Positions 38,501 through 45,614 of a stretch of DNA of 64,000 bases are shown one piece after another. Made by a program: the position numbers and the translations under genes. The stretch is from Macrotis lagotis. Lineage: Eukaryota; Chordata; Mammalia; Peramelemorphia; Peramelidae. The notes under the pieces were generated by a model. The model worked only from the letters and a program-made list of their open reading frames with translations. It was not told where the DNA came from and did no database searches. The DNA is taken from contig NC_133659.1 in NCBI RefSeq assembly GCF_037893015.1, forward strand, positions 15,108,183 through 15,172,182, written 5' to 3'. Numbering within the stretch: the stretch's first letter is position 1; each line of letters starts with the position of its first letter.

Positions 38501-38705
38501 ATTTATTCAGTGATGTACTACCAGTCCAGAGTTCTGTATCAGGTGCATTTAGCAAACTTGAGGTTGTAGGTTCTGTACTTTAATTGTAATGCTATTTAAT
38601 TGGAAATACTTCTAGTTTTTGACATGTCACTTTTAAAATAATTTTCTCCCCACAGGTCTGTGTCATCTCAACAGCTATGAATTCCTCCAAGCCATCATTA
38701 ACTGA
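3718..38705 (+). CDS. ITGB3BP: Centromere protein R / NRIF3 / beta3-endonexin gene (seven exons, nearly complete)
   Basis: Coding exons: 3718-3760, 13291-13441, 26204-26273, 29877-29955, 30859-30952, 32055-32114 and 38656-38705. Joined, they stay open with matching phases and end in TGA. With five bases (ATGCC) expected from an upstream exon they give 183 residues; human has 177. Recognition rests on VKRSLKLD near the N-terminus, YSPTTGTCQ, LIGVSC and the SYEFL-containing C-terminus, in the same order as in human ITGB3BP. The family is known as CENP-R, part of the CENP-O/P/Q/U/R group of the constitutive centromere network, and as a nuclear-receptor and integrin beta3-tail binding protein. 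An LxxLL box (LDILL) lies in the first exon here, and a likely coiled coil spans exons 4-5. The middle of the protein diverges strongly from human. The gene runs towards ALG6, tail to tail. Gene identity is secure; exact isoforms are not. Confidence 0.93.
3761..5366. other. ITGB3BP intron, AT-rich sequence without recognised features
   Basis: I see no exon or clear transposon here. A short (AAT)n tract is at 5348-5364. The ORF at 4644-4853 on the - strand has no recognisable family. Confidence 0.6.
5367..5632 (-). mobile_element. MIR-like CORE-SINE
   Basis: The reverse strand shows the MIR pattern: TTTGAACTCCAG box, CTTGCCCAGGATCACCCAGC, TTTTACAGATGAGGAAAC, then a TATGTGCCAGACACT end. Diverged and old. 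Confidence 0.8.
6408..6565 (-). mobile_element. tRNA-derived marsupial SINE
   Basis: The poly(T) end, ACTTGCCCAAGGTCACACAG, TTTGAACTCAGGTCCTCC and the CTACTATGCC head are present in reverse orientation. A (CT)n tract begins 26 bases to the right. Confidence 0.85.
6591..6626. repeat. (CT)n microsatellite
   Basis: An uninterrupted CT run of 36 bases. It produces spurious Leu-Ser and Arg-Glu frames on the two strands. Confidence 0.98.
7318..7466 (-). mobile_element. Marsupial SINE (longer form), joined to 18S rRNA pseudogene
   Basis: In reverse orientation: ATCAGGATGACTGGAGATG, then AGTGACCTGTCCAAGATC, a TTTAAATTCAG box and TGCTCTACCCACTGC. Its last 20 bases are part of the left arm of the inverted repeat (7446-7607) and abut the 18S-derived sequence. 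Confidence 0.8.
7446..7607. repeat. Left arm of a 162-bp inverted repeat
   Basis: The arm pairs with 8212-8373 at 161 of 162 positions. It spans the junction between a SINE end and the 18S pseudogene, so the duplication happened after both were together. The spacer is 604 bp. Confidence 0.95.
7472..7821 (+). pseudogene. 18S rRNA pseudogene fragment
   Basis: The segment follows vertebrate 18S rRNA in its central region: GTGTTCAAAGCAGGC, TTTTGTTGGTTTT, AGAGGTGAAATTCTTGGA, AAGAATGTTTTCATTAATCA, TTATTCCCATGACCC and CAGCTTCTGGGAAACCAAAG. Many changes are C to T or G to A, as when CpG sites decay. About 20 bases are missing after CCCGGATA. It is probably a retrocopy of processed rRNA, not a functional rDNA unit. 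A 106-codon frame at 7643-7963 is a shadow of it. Confidence 0.92.
7822..8211. other. Spacer of the inverted repeat, unrecognised
   Basis: It contains the end of a 79-codon frame (7921-8160, +) that I cannot assign. It resembles neither 18S rRNA nor the SINEs and may be part of a pseudogene carried along. Confidence 0.4.
8212..8373. repeat. Right arm of the 162-bp inverted repeat (18S rRNA fragment in reverse plus SINE end)
   Basis: Reverse complement of 7446-7607 with one mismatch (8357 area). It carries the same internal 18S deletion, so it was copied from the left arm or from a common source and is not an independent insertion. Confidence 0.95.
8390..8575 (+). mobile_element. L1 3' end
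   Basis: A short L1 3' UTR piece: GATTTCTCTCTCATCACACT, a G-rich stretch GGGGGATGGGGGGAGGG, then TTGCAAAACTCAAAT and an A-rich tail. The same order is seen near 63780-63890, and in reverse at 9300-9480. Confidence 0.8.
9118..9262 (-). mobile_element. MIR-like CORE-SINE
   Basis: Reverse orientation: TTTACAATTGAGGAAACTGA, GTGACTTGTCCAGGATCA and TTTGAATTCAG are present. Old and truncated. Confidence 0.75.
9298..9720 (-). mobile_element. L1 3' fragment
   Basis: It starts with the reverse of the L1 tail (TTTTTTAAGAAACATTTTAT), a C-rich stretch with TCCCCCCACCCCC, and then GAAGATGGTATTCTCCATCA. The 78-codon frame at 9538-9774 lies in this transposon and is not a gene. Confidence 0.85.
10160..10960 (-). 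mobile_element. L1 fragment split by a SINE
   Basis: The L1 3' sequence (TTCTCCTGGTTCTGCTCACT...) runs to about 10384, stops at a SINE, and resumes at about 10669 with ACAGAACAATAGTATTCTAC, the next piece of the same consensus. The L1 is therefore older than the SINE. Confidence 0.88.
10385..10668 (+). mobile_element. Marsupial SINE (longer form), nested in L1
   Basis: Forward copy: ATGGATAGAGCACTGGCC, GTGTGACCTTGGGCAAGTCA, CATCTCCAGTCATCCTGA, and a tail ending in a run of ATC/CAT triplets. The left head is slightly truncated. Confidence 0.88.
10961..13290. other. ITGB3BP intron 1, 3' part
   Basis: Non-coding and moderately GC-rich at 11170-12400. The frames here (for example 11474-11869 on -) have no recognisable family. 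A stretch around 11690-11930 resembles the 3' part of an old interspersed repeat also seen near 24060-24260 and 54660-54900, but I cannot name it. Confidence 0.5.
13291..13441 (+). CDS. ITGB3BP: ITGB3BP exon with the YSPTTGTCQ motif and a duplicated hexapeptide
   Basis: The acceptor is CTGTTACAG and the donor is G|GTTAGT. The 151-nt exon starts in phase 0 and ends one base into a codon. YSPTTGTCQ is identical to human, which identifies the exon. Flanking residues are poorly conserved. The 3' half carries two perfect 18-bp copies (13399-13416 and 13417-13434), each encoding DSGNGP. I do not recall this repeat in the human protein, and it accounts for six residues of the predicted length difference. 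The exon is rich in Ser, Pro and Gly and is probably disordered. Confidence 0.92.
13850..14060 (+). mobile_element. MIR-like CORE-SINE
   Basis: Forward orientation: TTTCTTATCTGTAAAATGGG, then GATAATAACATC and AGTACTTAGCACACAGTA. Diverged. Confidence 0.75.
14375..15720 (-). mobile_element. L1 fragment
   Basis: Reverse strand L1: AATATATTTTATTTCCCCCA, ATTCTCCTGGTTCCATTAAC, a GAATCAAAAGGGATTAG block, AACAATGCATTAGTGTTCCA, and AACCAATTATCAATTGG. It runs on into 15600-15700 (TTCTTTGCCAGTACCAAATT). Many indels. Confidence 0.85.
15785..16050 (-). mobile_element. Longer marsupial SINE (MAR1-like)
   Basis: Reverse orientation: TTTGGTCATATCTAACTCT, GGGTTTGCCATTTCCTTC, TTTACCGATGAGGAAACTGA, and TTTGCCCAGAGTCACATAGC. 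A forward relative is at 48815-49040. Confidence 0.85.
16688..16841 (-). mobile_element. tRNA-derived marsupial SINE with target duplication
   Basis: Nearly full-length reverse copy, ending CAACCTAGCTGCC at the head. The 10-bp sequence CTAATTCCAT flanks it on both sides (16677-16686 and 16842-16851). Confidence 0.92.
17499..17532. repeat. (TA)n microsatellite
   Basis: An uninterrupted TA run immediately left of the nested SINE. Confidence 0.97.
17533..17687 (-). mobile_element. tRNA-derived marsupial SINE, nested in L1
   Basis: Reverse copy: AAGGCAATGGGGTTAAGTGA, CCTAAGATCACACAGC, TTTGAACTCAGGTGCTCC. It contains a small internal duplication around CCAGGAAGAGTCAGG. Confidence 0.88.
19130..19810 (+). 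other. Longest open frame of the window, probably not a gene
   Basis: A 226-codon ATG-initiated frame lies in a GC-rich island within the large ITGB3BP intron. The product is rich in Pro, Ser, Leu and Cys without a recognisable domain. The - strand is also open for up to 89 codons. I see no promoter, poly(A) signal or splice context. It is most simply a chance frame in GC-rich sequence or a decayed pseudogene. Confidence 0.2.
19835..20015 (-). mobile_element. MIR-like CORE-SINE
   Basis: Reverse: CATTTAGAGGGGAAAAACTG, then TTTAGTGACCCACTCTGTG and CCAGTGTTCTTGCCA. Old and degenerate. Confidence 0.6.
20537..20682 (-). mobile_element. tRNA-derived marsupial SINE
   Basis: Reverse copy with the head CCACCTAGCTGCCCC. 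The flanks GGGATGCAACATTTG (left) and GGGATGAAACATTTG (right) look like a target duplication with one difference. Confidence 0.9.
20690..23640. other. ITGB3BP intron, mostly unrecognised
   Basis: No supported gene. Frames at 21344-21628 (+, 94 codons) and 22662-23099 (+, 145 codons) have no recognisable motif. Around 22350-22430 a piece ending GGGTTAAAAACTCCTG resembles the end of old hAT-type DNA elements. Around 21810-21910 is an old repeat with TTATTAAGCACCTGTGTGTG. Confidence 0.45.
23650..23820 (-). mobile_element. MIR-like CORE-SINE
   Basis: Reverse: CACATTTTACAGATGATGAA, GGACTTGCCTGAGTAG, and TTTGAATCTTGTCTG are recognisable. Confidence 0.7.
23830..26203. other. ITGB3BP intron, no supported gene
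   Basis: An old repeat is likely at 24010-24270 (TTTATTTAGCAGCTACTGTG, GAGTCTTGAAGGAAGCTGGA). The rest is single-copy-looking sequence without conserved frames. Confidence 0.5.
26204..26273 (+). CDS. ITGB3BP: ITGB3BP variable acidic-linker exon
   Basis: The exon is 70 nt, starts with two bases of a split codon and ends with two. The acceptor is CCCAAAG and the donor is GA|GTAAGT. It encodes a polar linker ending TEDKDE/D, which corresponds to the human stretch ending TKDNDE. Only the acidic end is clearly similar to human, so the assignment rests mainly on phase, position between secure exons and the donor. Confidence 0.8.
26458..26535 (-). mobile_element. Truncated tRNA-derived marsupial SINE
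   Basis: Only the poly(T) end and GTTAAGTGACTTGCCCAATG...AATTATTAAGTGTCTGA remain. The tRNA-like head is missing. Confidence 0.82.
27121..27205. repeat. Near-perfect hairpin, 28-bp stem
   Basis: The left arm (27121-27148) begins AAGTATCATAAAT. The right arm (27178-27205) is its reverse complement with a single mismatch. The loop is 29 nt. It is not part of any repeat I recognise. It could be a relic of a small inverted-repeat transposon or a structured RNA. Confidence 0.85.
29420..29645 (-). mobile_element. MIR-like CORE-SINE
   Basis: Reverse: AATGAGCATTTACAGAGCGA at the 3' end, ACTTGTCCAGGGTCACACAC and TTTGAACTCAGGTCC in the body, and CTACCCACTATGCC at the head. Confidence 0.8.
29877..29955 (+). 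CDS. ITGB3BP: ITGB3BP coiled-coil exon
   Basis: The acceptor is a long T tract ending TTTTTTTTAG. The 79-nt exon encodes a Leu/Ile-spaced helix (MILLYKIDKSLEKF...LKHLQ), corresponding to human MMLLSKVEKLSEEI. The donor CAG|GTTCGT is weak at +3 and +4. The segment looks amphipathic, with hydrophobics at heptad-like spacing, as expected for assembly with CENP-Q/U-type partners (inference). Confidence 0.9.
30384..30568 (-). mobile_element. tRNA-derived marsupial SINE with TATC/TTTA tract
   Basis: Reverse copy ending CCACCTAGCTGCCCC. Its tail has expanded into a (TATC)n(TTTA)n microsatellite at 30386-30426. It sits in the 0.9-kb intron between two ITGB3BP exons, about 290 bases before the next acceptor. 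Confidence 0.92.
30859..30952 (+). CDS. ITGB3BP: ITGB3BP exon with the LIGVSC motif
   Basis: The acceptor is TTTTGTTTTAG and the donor is CTGA|GTAATG. The 94-nt exon starts in phase 0 and ends one base into a codon. It encodes ELEDLIGVSC followed by EVQKTREL, matching human ELENLIGISC and EMQKTKEL. This is the best conserved part of the protein in this window. Confidence 0.94.
31614..31753 (+). mobile_element. tRNA-derived marsupial SINE, intact
   Basis: A clean forward copy: GGGGCAGCTAGGTGGCATAG, GGTTCAAATCC box-B-like motif and CTTGGGCAAGCCACTTAACC, ending TTGCCTTGCAAAA. It is the best preserved copy in the window and lies 300 bases before an ITGB3BP exon. Confidence 0.95.
32055..32114 (+). 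CDS. ITGB3BP: ITGB3BP basic exon, frame-neutral (60 nt)
   Basis: The exon is 60 nt, begins and ends at the same codon phase, and encodes a Lys-rich stretch (MKEVRNQG...KKKKPKHF) that corresponds to human MTKVNKQK. The acceptor is weak: an A run, then only six T before CAG. The donor G|GTAAGG is good. Because the exon is a multiple of three and in matching phase, skipping it would keep the C-terminal exon in frame. Confidence 0.88.
33404..33517 (-). mobile_element. Truncated tRNA-derived marsupial SINE
   Basis: Reverse: TTTGCAAGGCAATGAGGTTA, CCAAGGCCACACAGC, TTTGAACTCAGGTACTCC. The tRNA head is lost after TCCTGACTAG. Confidence 0.88.
33520..37890. other. Last ITGB3BP intron: long repeat-poor stretch
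   Basis: About 4.4 kb without a recognisable SINE or L1, unusual for this window. No coding exon is supported. AT-rich until about 37.0 kb, then GC-rich. It could hold conserved non-coding elements, but that is only an inference from the lack of repeats. Confidence 0.5.
37911..38072 (-). mobile_element. tRNA-derived marsupial SINE with perfect 17-bp target duplication
   Basis: Reverse copy with a 19-base T tract. The sequence CTCTCCTCTCCATTCTT is repeated exactly on each side (37894-37910 and 38073-38089), which marks a young insertion. It lies about 580 bases before the last ITGB3BP exon. Confidence 0.96.
38656..38705 (+). CDS. ITGB3BP: ITGB3BP C-terminal exon (NRIF3-type end) with stop
   Basis: The acceptor is CTCCCCACAG. 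The exon encodes LCHLNSYEFLQAIIN and then TGA, matching human SRHLDSYEFLKAILN. This is the end that, from memory, distinguishes the NRIF3 isoform from beta3-endonexin. The LxxIL-type receptor-contact core of human (LKAIL) reads LQAII here. The stop is followed at once by GAG|GTAACA, a plausible donor, so the 3' UTR may continue in another exon. Confidence 0.94.
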
Positions 38706-38848
38706 GGTAACATTTTGCTTTTGTGACTGTGAAGACTAAAAGTTCTCTTATCTTTGGTTTAAATGGGAAAGTATACTTGCTCATTATTTGGAGTAAATAT
38801 GTTGTATATTTACATTTACATGTATATAATGTAAACTCATTATTTTCT

Positions 38849-38854
38849 ATTAAA
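38849..38854 (+). terminator. Possible ITGB3BP poly(A) signal (ATTAAA variant)
   Basis: ATTAAA lies 143 nt after the ITGB3BP stop and would give a short 3' UTR. No canonical AATAAA is nearby; the next clear one I noticed is near 41718. If the donor-like sequence at 38706 is used, this site would be intronic. Weak evidence. Confidence 0.25.
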
Positions 38855-41851
38855 AAAGAAAAGATATAGGTATTGAATTACTTTGAGCTGATGCTATTCT
38901 GTTGAGGCCTATATATCAGGTAGAGACAGAGGCACCAACCAGTATCAGAGATGACGACTTTCTCATTAGTAATTATAAAAGAGTACTTGAGTTTTGAGCA
39001 GCCAGCTCAGGACTGCCAGGTCCCATGTTGGGTGTGAGCTCTCAATCAGTGTGGCAGAAGAGCACATAGAACTCCTTGAACAACCTATCAGAAACGTATC
39101 AGGGAGATTAAGCAAAGGATTTTATCATTTAATGCTTTGTCATACTAGTTAGTGGTAGCTCAGCTCCCAGTAGTGATTCACTTGACTTCAGTCATAGAAT
39201 TAAATTTTTTGACTGATAAATGACCTCTTTTTTCCTTTAGCTCAACTCTAAATGGTGCTTTATTCATATTTAAGGTTGCCAGACCATAAAACGTATAGTA
39301 AGACATAGGTGGTATCATCTAGTGGGGATATGAGGGTAAGTTTAGACTCTGCTTGCTATTGACCTCCCCAGAGAAATGGATTACAATTCAATCTTCAAGC
39401 AAAATTAAACACTTATTTTTTCAGTTACATGCAGAGATAAGGGGGCAAAGTTAGTCAAGAAATGAAAACAGTTTATACTTGAATTGGTTCACCGAGGAGT
39501 AAAGATGGGGAAAGGAGGACAGGGGACCTAGTGCAGGGGTGATGGCCTGGGTGAGAACCAAAGGGTCAAAGGATTGGAGGTCCTGGTGTAGATTATAATG
39601 AAATGTGAGGCAGGAGAAGTAAGGTCAGATAAAGGAATTTTGGAGTTCATGAAGGTGGAAGTGGAGCATTTGTGAGTGATGGCAATCTTCTGTGTTTGGA
39701 CAGAGTTGGGTGGAGGAGGACTGTGAGGGTTTATTAGTATGTATGTGGAAAGGAGTCAGGAAGGCAAGAGAGTGAGGCTCAGTTTTTGAAAGGAGGTGTC
39801 CTGAAGGACAGTAGATAACAACTACCAAAATGTTAATTGGATGGTCCTTTTGTATTGGAATGAACCCTGAGAAAGGTTACCAAGTGAGGGGAAATCCTAC
39901 TATGTACGTTAGTGAACCTGTTGACAGAAGCATGAAGCCAAAGTGTCAGGATCTTTCTCATCAATGGTGGCTGAGGTGCTGTGTGTCCTCTTGCTGCCAG
40001 TTCTGCCCATACCATGCTTCCTGGCTCAGCCAGATTGTGTGGTTGGTTTTCATGCCAGCCCACTGAGGCAGGGAACCGCTGATATGGATACAGAAGTGGG
40101 CCCAGCTCTGGTGTCACAGAGGGAGCTAAAGGACATGTCACAGCCTCTCGATTTGCATTTCGGTCCATGTGCTTTTCTCCTTTACCTGGGGAGCTTCAAA
40201 GTCAAGGCATGAAGGTAGAGAAGTATATTTTCTCCATTTTTCTCTGGGACCAATCTTTGTCATCGCAATTACATTGATTAATTTTCATTACTTCTGTTTT
40301 CCTTATAGCTGTCTGAGTTCTCCTGGTTCTGCTCACTTCAGTTCCCTCCATAATCCAATAGAAATTCCTGCATTTGGCTTCTAGACCCATCATCAGCCAA
40401 TTTCTTCCTGGACCAGTCTTCTGGCACCTTGCTGTCCTTCGTGTCCTCTGCCACCCAGTGCCACTGGCCTCCTCACTGGGCATCTCCTGTGCCTGGAACA
40501 CTTCCTTCCTCGTCTGTACCTCTCCACTTTCCCTTCAAGTTGCAGTTAAAACCCTCCCTTCTGCCAGACGCCTTTCCCAGGCCTCCTTGATCTTGATGCC
40601 TTCCCTTTGGGACCACCCCTGGGAGAGACTGTTTTGTGTCCTCCTTTGCCTCTCCCATGGTCAGCACAGTACTAGCACCAAAGATGCCTCCTTGGGGCAC
40701 ACGCCTCATGACGGGATCTCTGGGTCAGAGGTTTTTTCCAGAATGCTCTTTCACTGACACAAATTTCAGAATTGTTTTGATTTGCTTTTCTCTCACTGGT
40801 GATCAGGAGCAGTCTTTTACATGGATATTTTGCTGTCTTTTTCTTTGACTGACCACATTCCATTGTCCCCTTTTTTCCAAGGGCACCTTTTGTGGTGTTC
40901 TCTGGGAGGACCCCATGTGTTCATGCCTGCATCCACCAGAAGCCCTCTCCCTACCCAGAGTCCCTAGTGTGACCCACTGGGACTTGGTGGTCCGGTCACC
41001 CCAGTTTACCCATCAGCCAGGACACCTGCTGAGGGTGGGTTTCCAGGATTTCAACCTGTCAGAGGTTTTTATCTCAAGATCTGTTTGGTCAGACTGTTGT
41101 CCTGCCAATGTAAGGTGAAGAGGGCCATGACAGAGGGCCCCCCCTTGGCTGCTCTTTGGATTAAGCAGAAGCATTTGATTGTAGCGGTCTTAAAGATGAA
41201 GATCTGGCCACAATTGGGTTTTTGAAGGTATGAGAAAAATGTTGAGTTGCAAAACCGATCCTTTAAATACTCCTGCTGGCGTGTCAATGCTATTTTTAAT
41301 ATCTGGAAATGGGCACTTGATCATTTCTTAGCTCCAGTGTGGTATGCATATGTTAATTTAGAACCTCACGCCTGATGACTTAATCATCGTCTTTTATTAT
41401 GCCACAGGCATTAGGAAGAAATGCATTCAGCATGAACACCAAATTCGACATCTGTTTGGTCATATTTAAAGGGACAGAAGAAATGTTTGTAAACCAATCT
41501 GCCCAGCAAATACCAGTTCAGGAGGGCTCAAGGAGCTGGGCAGGTGCACAGCAAGATAAAATTTCTTGCATCTAATTTAAACTTGACTCCACACACCAGC
41601 AGATAATCTCAATGTAAATAATACATTTCTTCATGACTCTTTTATGAAAGCTTGTATGTAAAAGGATCCTGATTTATTATTCTCTTTTATACTTTAGTTT
41701 TCTATATGGAGGTTTAATAAAGCACATAAGGGTATGCTTGATGGAATTAATCTTTTTTCTAGTTTTAGAAAAGCCCTAAATTTCACAAATTAAATCAGAT
41801 TCCCAGATTAAGAGTGAAGAGGAGCAGTTGTATTTGCTGTTTTCCTTAAAT

Positions 41852-41852
41852 C

Positions 41853-41883
<31 letters not shown>

Positions 41884-41897
41884 CCGTGTCCGTGTCC
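41852..41897. repeat. (TG)n with TGTCCG variant end
   Basis: A TG run is followed by three TGTCCG/TGTCCC hexamers, showing change of the repeat unit at one end. Confidence 0.95.
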
Positions 41898-44371
41898 CCG
41901 TACATAGAAATGCATATTTGAGGAACAGATTTACTATTATCTCATTAGAAAGAATACATTTAAGCATAATACAGAGAATGCAGAGATGCATTTAAATACC
42001 TATGGATTTTAGTGGCTTGCCAGTTCAACATGAATCAGCAGTGTGCCGTGACCACCCAAAAACCCCACAACAAAAGAAACCCTTAGAAGGTTTTGGACTG
42101 CTCTGAGACACGGCTCCCAGGAACAAGGGAGGGAAAAGCTTTTCCCACTGGTCAAAGCCAATGGGCAGTGTTGTCTGCCATTCTGGACACTACCCAGTTG
42201 AAGGAGTGACCAGGCCTTGAGTTCTATGACTGGGGAGCTGTGGTTTGGGCTGGGGTTAGAGTAGAGTGGGGAGCAGGCTCTGCCTTCCTAGAGGCAGCAG
42301 ATGGAAGGACCATTTGGGCCGAGTTTCTCTCTGGAATAAAGCGTCAGGGTCACTTGCTAGTCTGGCCACACACACACAAGCATATGCATGAACCAAAGGA
42401 GTTTTATTGTTTGGCCCCATGGCCCTTGTGATTTAGGTCCAACATCTCACTCTCACCCCTCTGCTCCAGGGGTGCATGATGCCAGGGCTGCATTCTCGCC
42501 CCTGGGCCAGAATACCCTAGGGCCTGACTGTTTTGAGACGCAGGAGCTATTTGATAAAAGCAGGTTGTAGTGATAAAACACTATATGAAAAATGTGAAAA
42601 TGCCCAAAATGGAACACCTAAAGAGTAAAAATCAAAACAGATCTGTCATGAAGAGAAATTGGAAGTCCATTAATAGAAATCATAAAAGATCAGGTTAACC
42701 AACTCACGTGAGTCATGTGGCAGACTTCAGGACACCTACACCAGCCAAGGAAGTCAAACATACATTCTGGGGGAGAAATACTCAGCCTAAAGGGGAAGGG
42801 GACAAGTCTGGAGAGGCTCAAGCAGTTGGCCATGGGAGCACCGCTGAGGACTCTCCAGCTCCCTCTGCACCTCATGGTCTGTCTCCCAGTTTTCAGACTG
42901 GCACACTCTCCTAAGTCGCACAGCCTTGACCACAGGTCTCCTTGTTAAGTCCGATTTTAGCCTCTCAGGCCCCATAACCCGGGGCAGACGGCCTACAACA
43001 AGCAACAAGTGGTTAAATGACCTTGCTCTGAGCTATGTAAGCTTGTGCTTAGTGCGACTCAACCGGTGGCTGGGGGTCTGACCTCCTGGCATCCCGAGCT
43101 CCGGCTTCTGAACAGCTGGGGCGGCCGTGCGCCATTCCCCAGTTTGGCCCAGAGTGGATCGGGTGGCTCTCACTTTATCACCCCCGGAGGCCACATGAAG
43201 GACAAAAGCAAGAAGATCCACACGTAAAACTAATGTTTTCCTATGGGGAAGGAACACGTGGTGTGATCTCCAAATGACTCCAAGAGAGATGAAACCAAAT
43301 GAGATTGAAACCATGGTGCTCTCCTCAGGCGTGACCACGCTGCCCCACATCCATCTCCTACTAGCGTCCTTTCAAACAGGGCTTCTGCAGCGCACCCCTG
43401 AGATACGGTCTGTCATCAGACCACACGAGTGTGCTCCCTGCCTCATTTTAAGTGCAGCCAGCTGACTTTACTGGGAGGGGAAGATCACAGCATTTCTTCA
43501 GGGGGCTTCCCTAAAGAGTTGCCATGGAAGGATGAAGGAAACACTCATGCCTCTTTGTTTCAGTTCAGCCTCCTGTAGGCCCCATGCCCCCCATCTGGGT
43601 CTGGAGGCCGCTAGGTCCTCCAAAGTCTGACTTCAGGCAGGGTTCAGGTCCAAGCAGGCCTCATGGCCATCAGGAGCTTTCTTTAGCTCGGCGTTTCCCC
43701 CATACCCAGCATGGGCTGGGCACAGAGCTTAACAATTGTGTAGAGACATGGAGAGTGGAATCTTTCTGCTTGGTCGGGTCGTCGCAGCACTTTTTCAGTT
43801 TTCACAAGTAAAAATCTTTGTGCTTCCTCTTTCAGACAGTGTTAAAGAATTGATAGCAGAGAGGCAGAAAACTTTCTGAGAGGCATCTGTTTTTGACTTG
43901 CTCGTCATTAAGTCTATTCTATTCCAGTTTCTATTGGCCCAGTTACAAATAAAACCTGAATCACTGTTTCAGGAATCCTGTTCCACTCCCTTTCATGCAT
44001 TAAATACAATCAGGGAGCTAACCCCGTCCCCGCTGGGCTCTGCCAGCCGGCCATGCAGTTGACATGGGGCGCAGTGATTACGGATGGTGGCCGTGGGAAG
44101 GGGAGCCGGGATCCTGCTGAGGCGGCAAGGACTCAAGGCTGCTCCTCTGTGCTGATGCCCTGCGAGTCTTTGCGTTTGCTCAGAGACAGAATCACTTCAT
44201 GATTTCTGACTTGAACCCCTCCCCAGGTTTCACCCCCCTGCCCCCCACAGACGAGTCATCCAAGTCTTCTCTTAGCTGGCCATGCTCCAGAGCCCCCCTT
44301 GAAACTGCCATGGAGGGGATGGACCCATAAGCATTTTACTAACACAAAATATTGTCAGGGACATGATTGGC

Positions 44372-44377
44372 TTTATT
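44372..44377 (-). terminator. Likely ALG6 poly(A) signal
   Basis: This is the first AATAAA I see on the - strand after the stop, giving a 3' UTR of about 1.04 kb. Just downstream on that strand is a T/GT-rich stretch (ATTTTGTGTTAG), as expected at a cleavage site. The proposed UTR contains a (CA/TG)n tract at 44794-44842. Confidence 0.45.
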
Positions 44378-44790
44378 TTTCACCACAAGGTACAAAAAGA
44401 AACAACAGCAGAGGTTAAGACACAGAACACAACATTTCTACCATGATTGCTTGGAAGGAATGGGCTTGGGCAAGGGAAGATTCCCCTGACCTTAGGAAGG
44501 TGTCATGCTAACTAACATGAGACTGAGGCCCAGTTATCACTGGAGGAGCTTTGGCAATCTTCCTTGGGTCTCAAGAGCAAAGGAACCAGAGACATGAAAT
44601 ACTGGGGCTGGCCACTTAGGGAAACTGCAGAACCCCAGAAGGGGGGGAGACCATGAAGGAGAGGCAAGACCCACAAGAAATTCAAATATGGGAGCTTGGA
44701 TTTAAATGGGAAAAAATTAATTTCTAGGTGCAAAAAGTAAAATTGGCACTTGAGGTAGTCTTTCAGTCTTGTAAAAATAATTGTATGCCC

Positions 44791-44793
<3 letters not shown>

Positions 44794-44842
<49 letters not shown>
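44794..44842. repeat. (CA)n microsatellite
   Basis: An uninterrupted CA run within the proposed ALG6 3' UTR (TG on the transcript strand). Confidence 0.97.
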
Positions 44843-44843
<1 letters not shown>

Positions 44844-45416
44844 CTCCAAATTGGAGAAGGTGCTTAGGAACCATTAAATTTCAAATAATTTTATATTGTT
44901 TGCTTTTTTTTTTAAATCACCCATTATTTGATTTTCCAAGATTATTTAAAAATCACTAACTTGATGAAACCAAATAAATTTGAGGAAAAGTCCGTAAATG
45001 CTCTTTTGGGACAGCCATAACTCCTGAAGGGTGTTCTCTTGAAAAAGAGAAGGCCTCATTACCATCACACTCCAGGGTACATGAAAGCAACCCCAAAGCA
45101 CAACAATTTAGGAAACTTCCCTTAAGGAATCCTAACATTCCCCTTTCTCACTATCCATACTTATGAAATCCAACTTCACCATGGCTAAGAAAGAAGAATC
45201 TCGATTGTACTTTGGTCCCCATATGGTCCCTTGGTCAAAGTCCATGGTGGAGATGGCCTCTTGAATTCAACCCTTCTCCTCCCAGCCATGCTAGCCCTCG
45301 GCTTCCAAAATACATGATTCTCAACAGAATCTCACTTTTGTATAGCACAAGTTAATGAAATTTTAGCAAGTCACATTTTAAAAAAATATCTGGTTCTGCT
45401 GCTTTTTTGAGGACAA

Positions 45417-45614
45417 TTAGTTGATTTTTTTCTGGTTTTTTCCATTTTTATGGTCCCAGAGAATTATAATATTGAAGTAGATCAAGAAAAGGAGAAAGTG
45501 CAGACAGGAAACAAGACACACCAACACAGGAAAGAGGTCCGGCAGTTTGTGTGGAGGCTCCAGGGTGATGCTCATGAGGGTCAGAAGGCTCATCATCGTC
45601 ATGGAGACTAGAAA
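45417..45614 (-). CDS. ALG6: ALG6 terminal coding exon with stop
   Basis: The acceptor is TGTTTCTTATTACAG. It encodes [20 protein letters not shown], then [14 protein letters not shown] and [12 protein letters not shown], and ends NQKKIN-TAA. Human ends NQKKIS. The last four residues KKIN fit the KKxx ER-retrieval pattern if the tail is cytosolic. The LPDLF and YFNIII blocks are the family's usual C-terminal signature. Confidence 0.97.
   Translation of the reverse strand, partial: FLVSMTMMSLLTLMSITLEPPHKLPDLFPVLVCLVSCLHFLLFLIYFNIIILWDHKNGKNQKKIN

Larger units (their letters stand above)
38706..44371. other. Region between the convergent genes
   Basis: It contains possible 3' UTR of ITGB3BP at its left end. 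No third gene is supported: the frames at 40374-40757 (+) and 39833-40168 (-) overlap each other and have no known domain. A short L1-like scrap (TCTCCTGGTTCTGCTCACTT) is at 40318-40337. A (TG)n tract is at 41852-41880. Confidence 0.5.

Noticed and set aside
44512..44874. 120-codon - strand frame
   Set aside because: Built partly on the (CA)n repeat and lies in the proposed ALG6 3' UTR.
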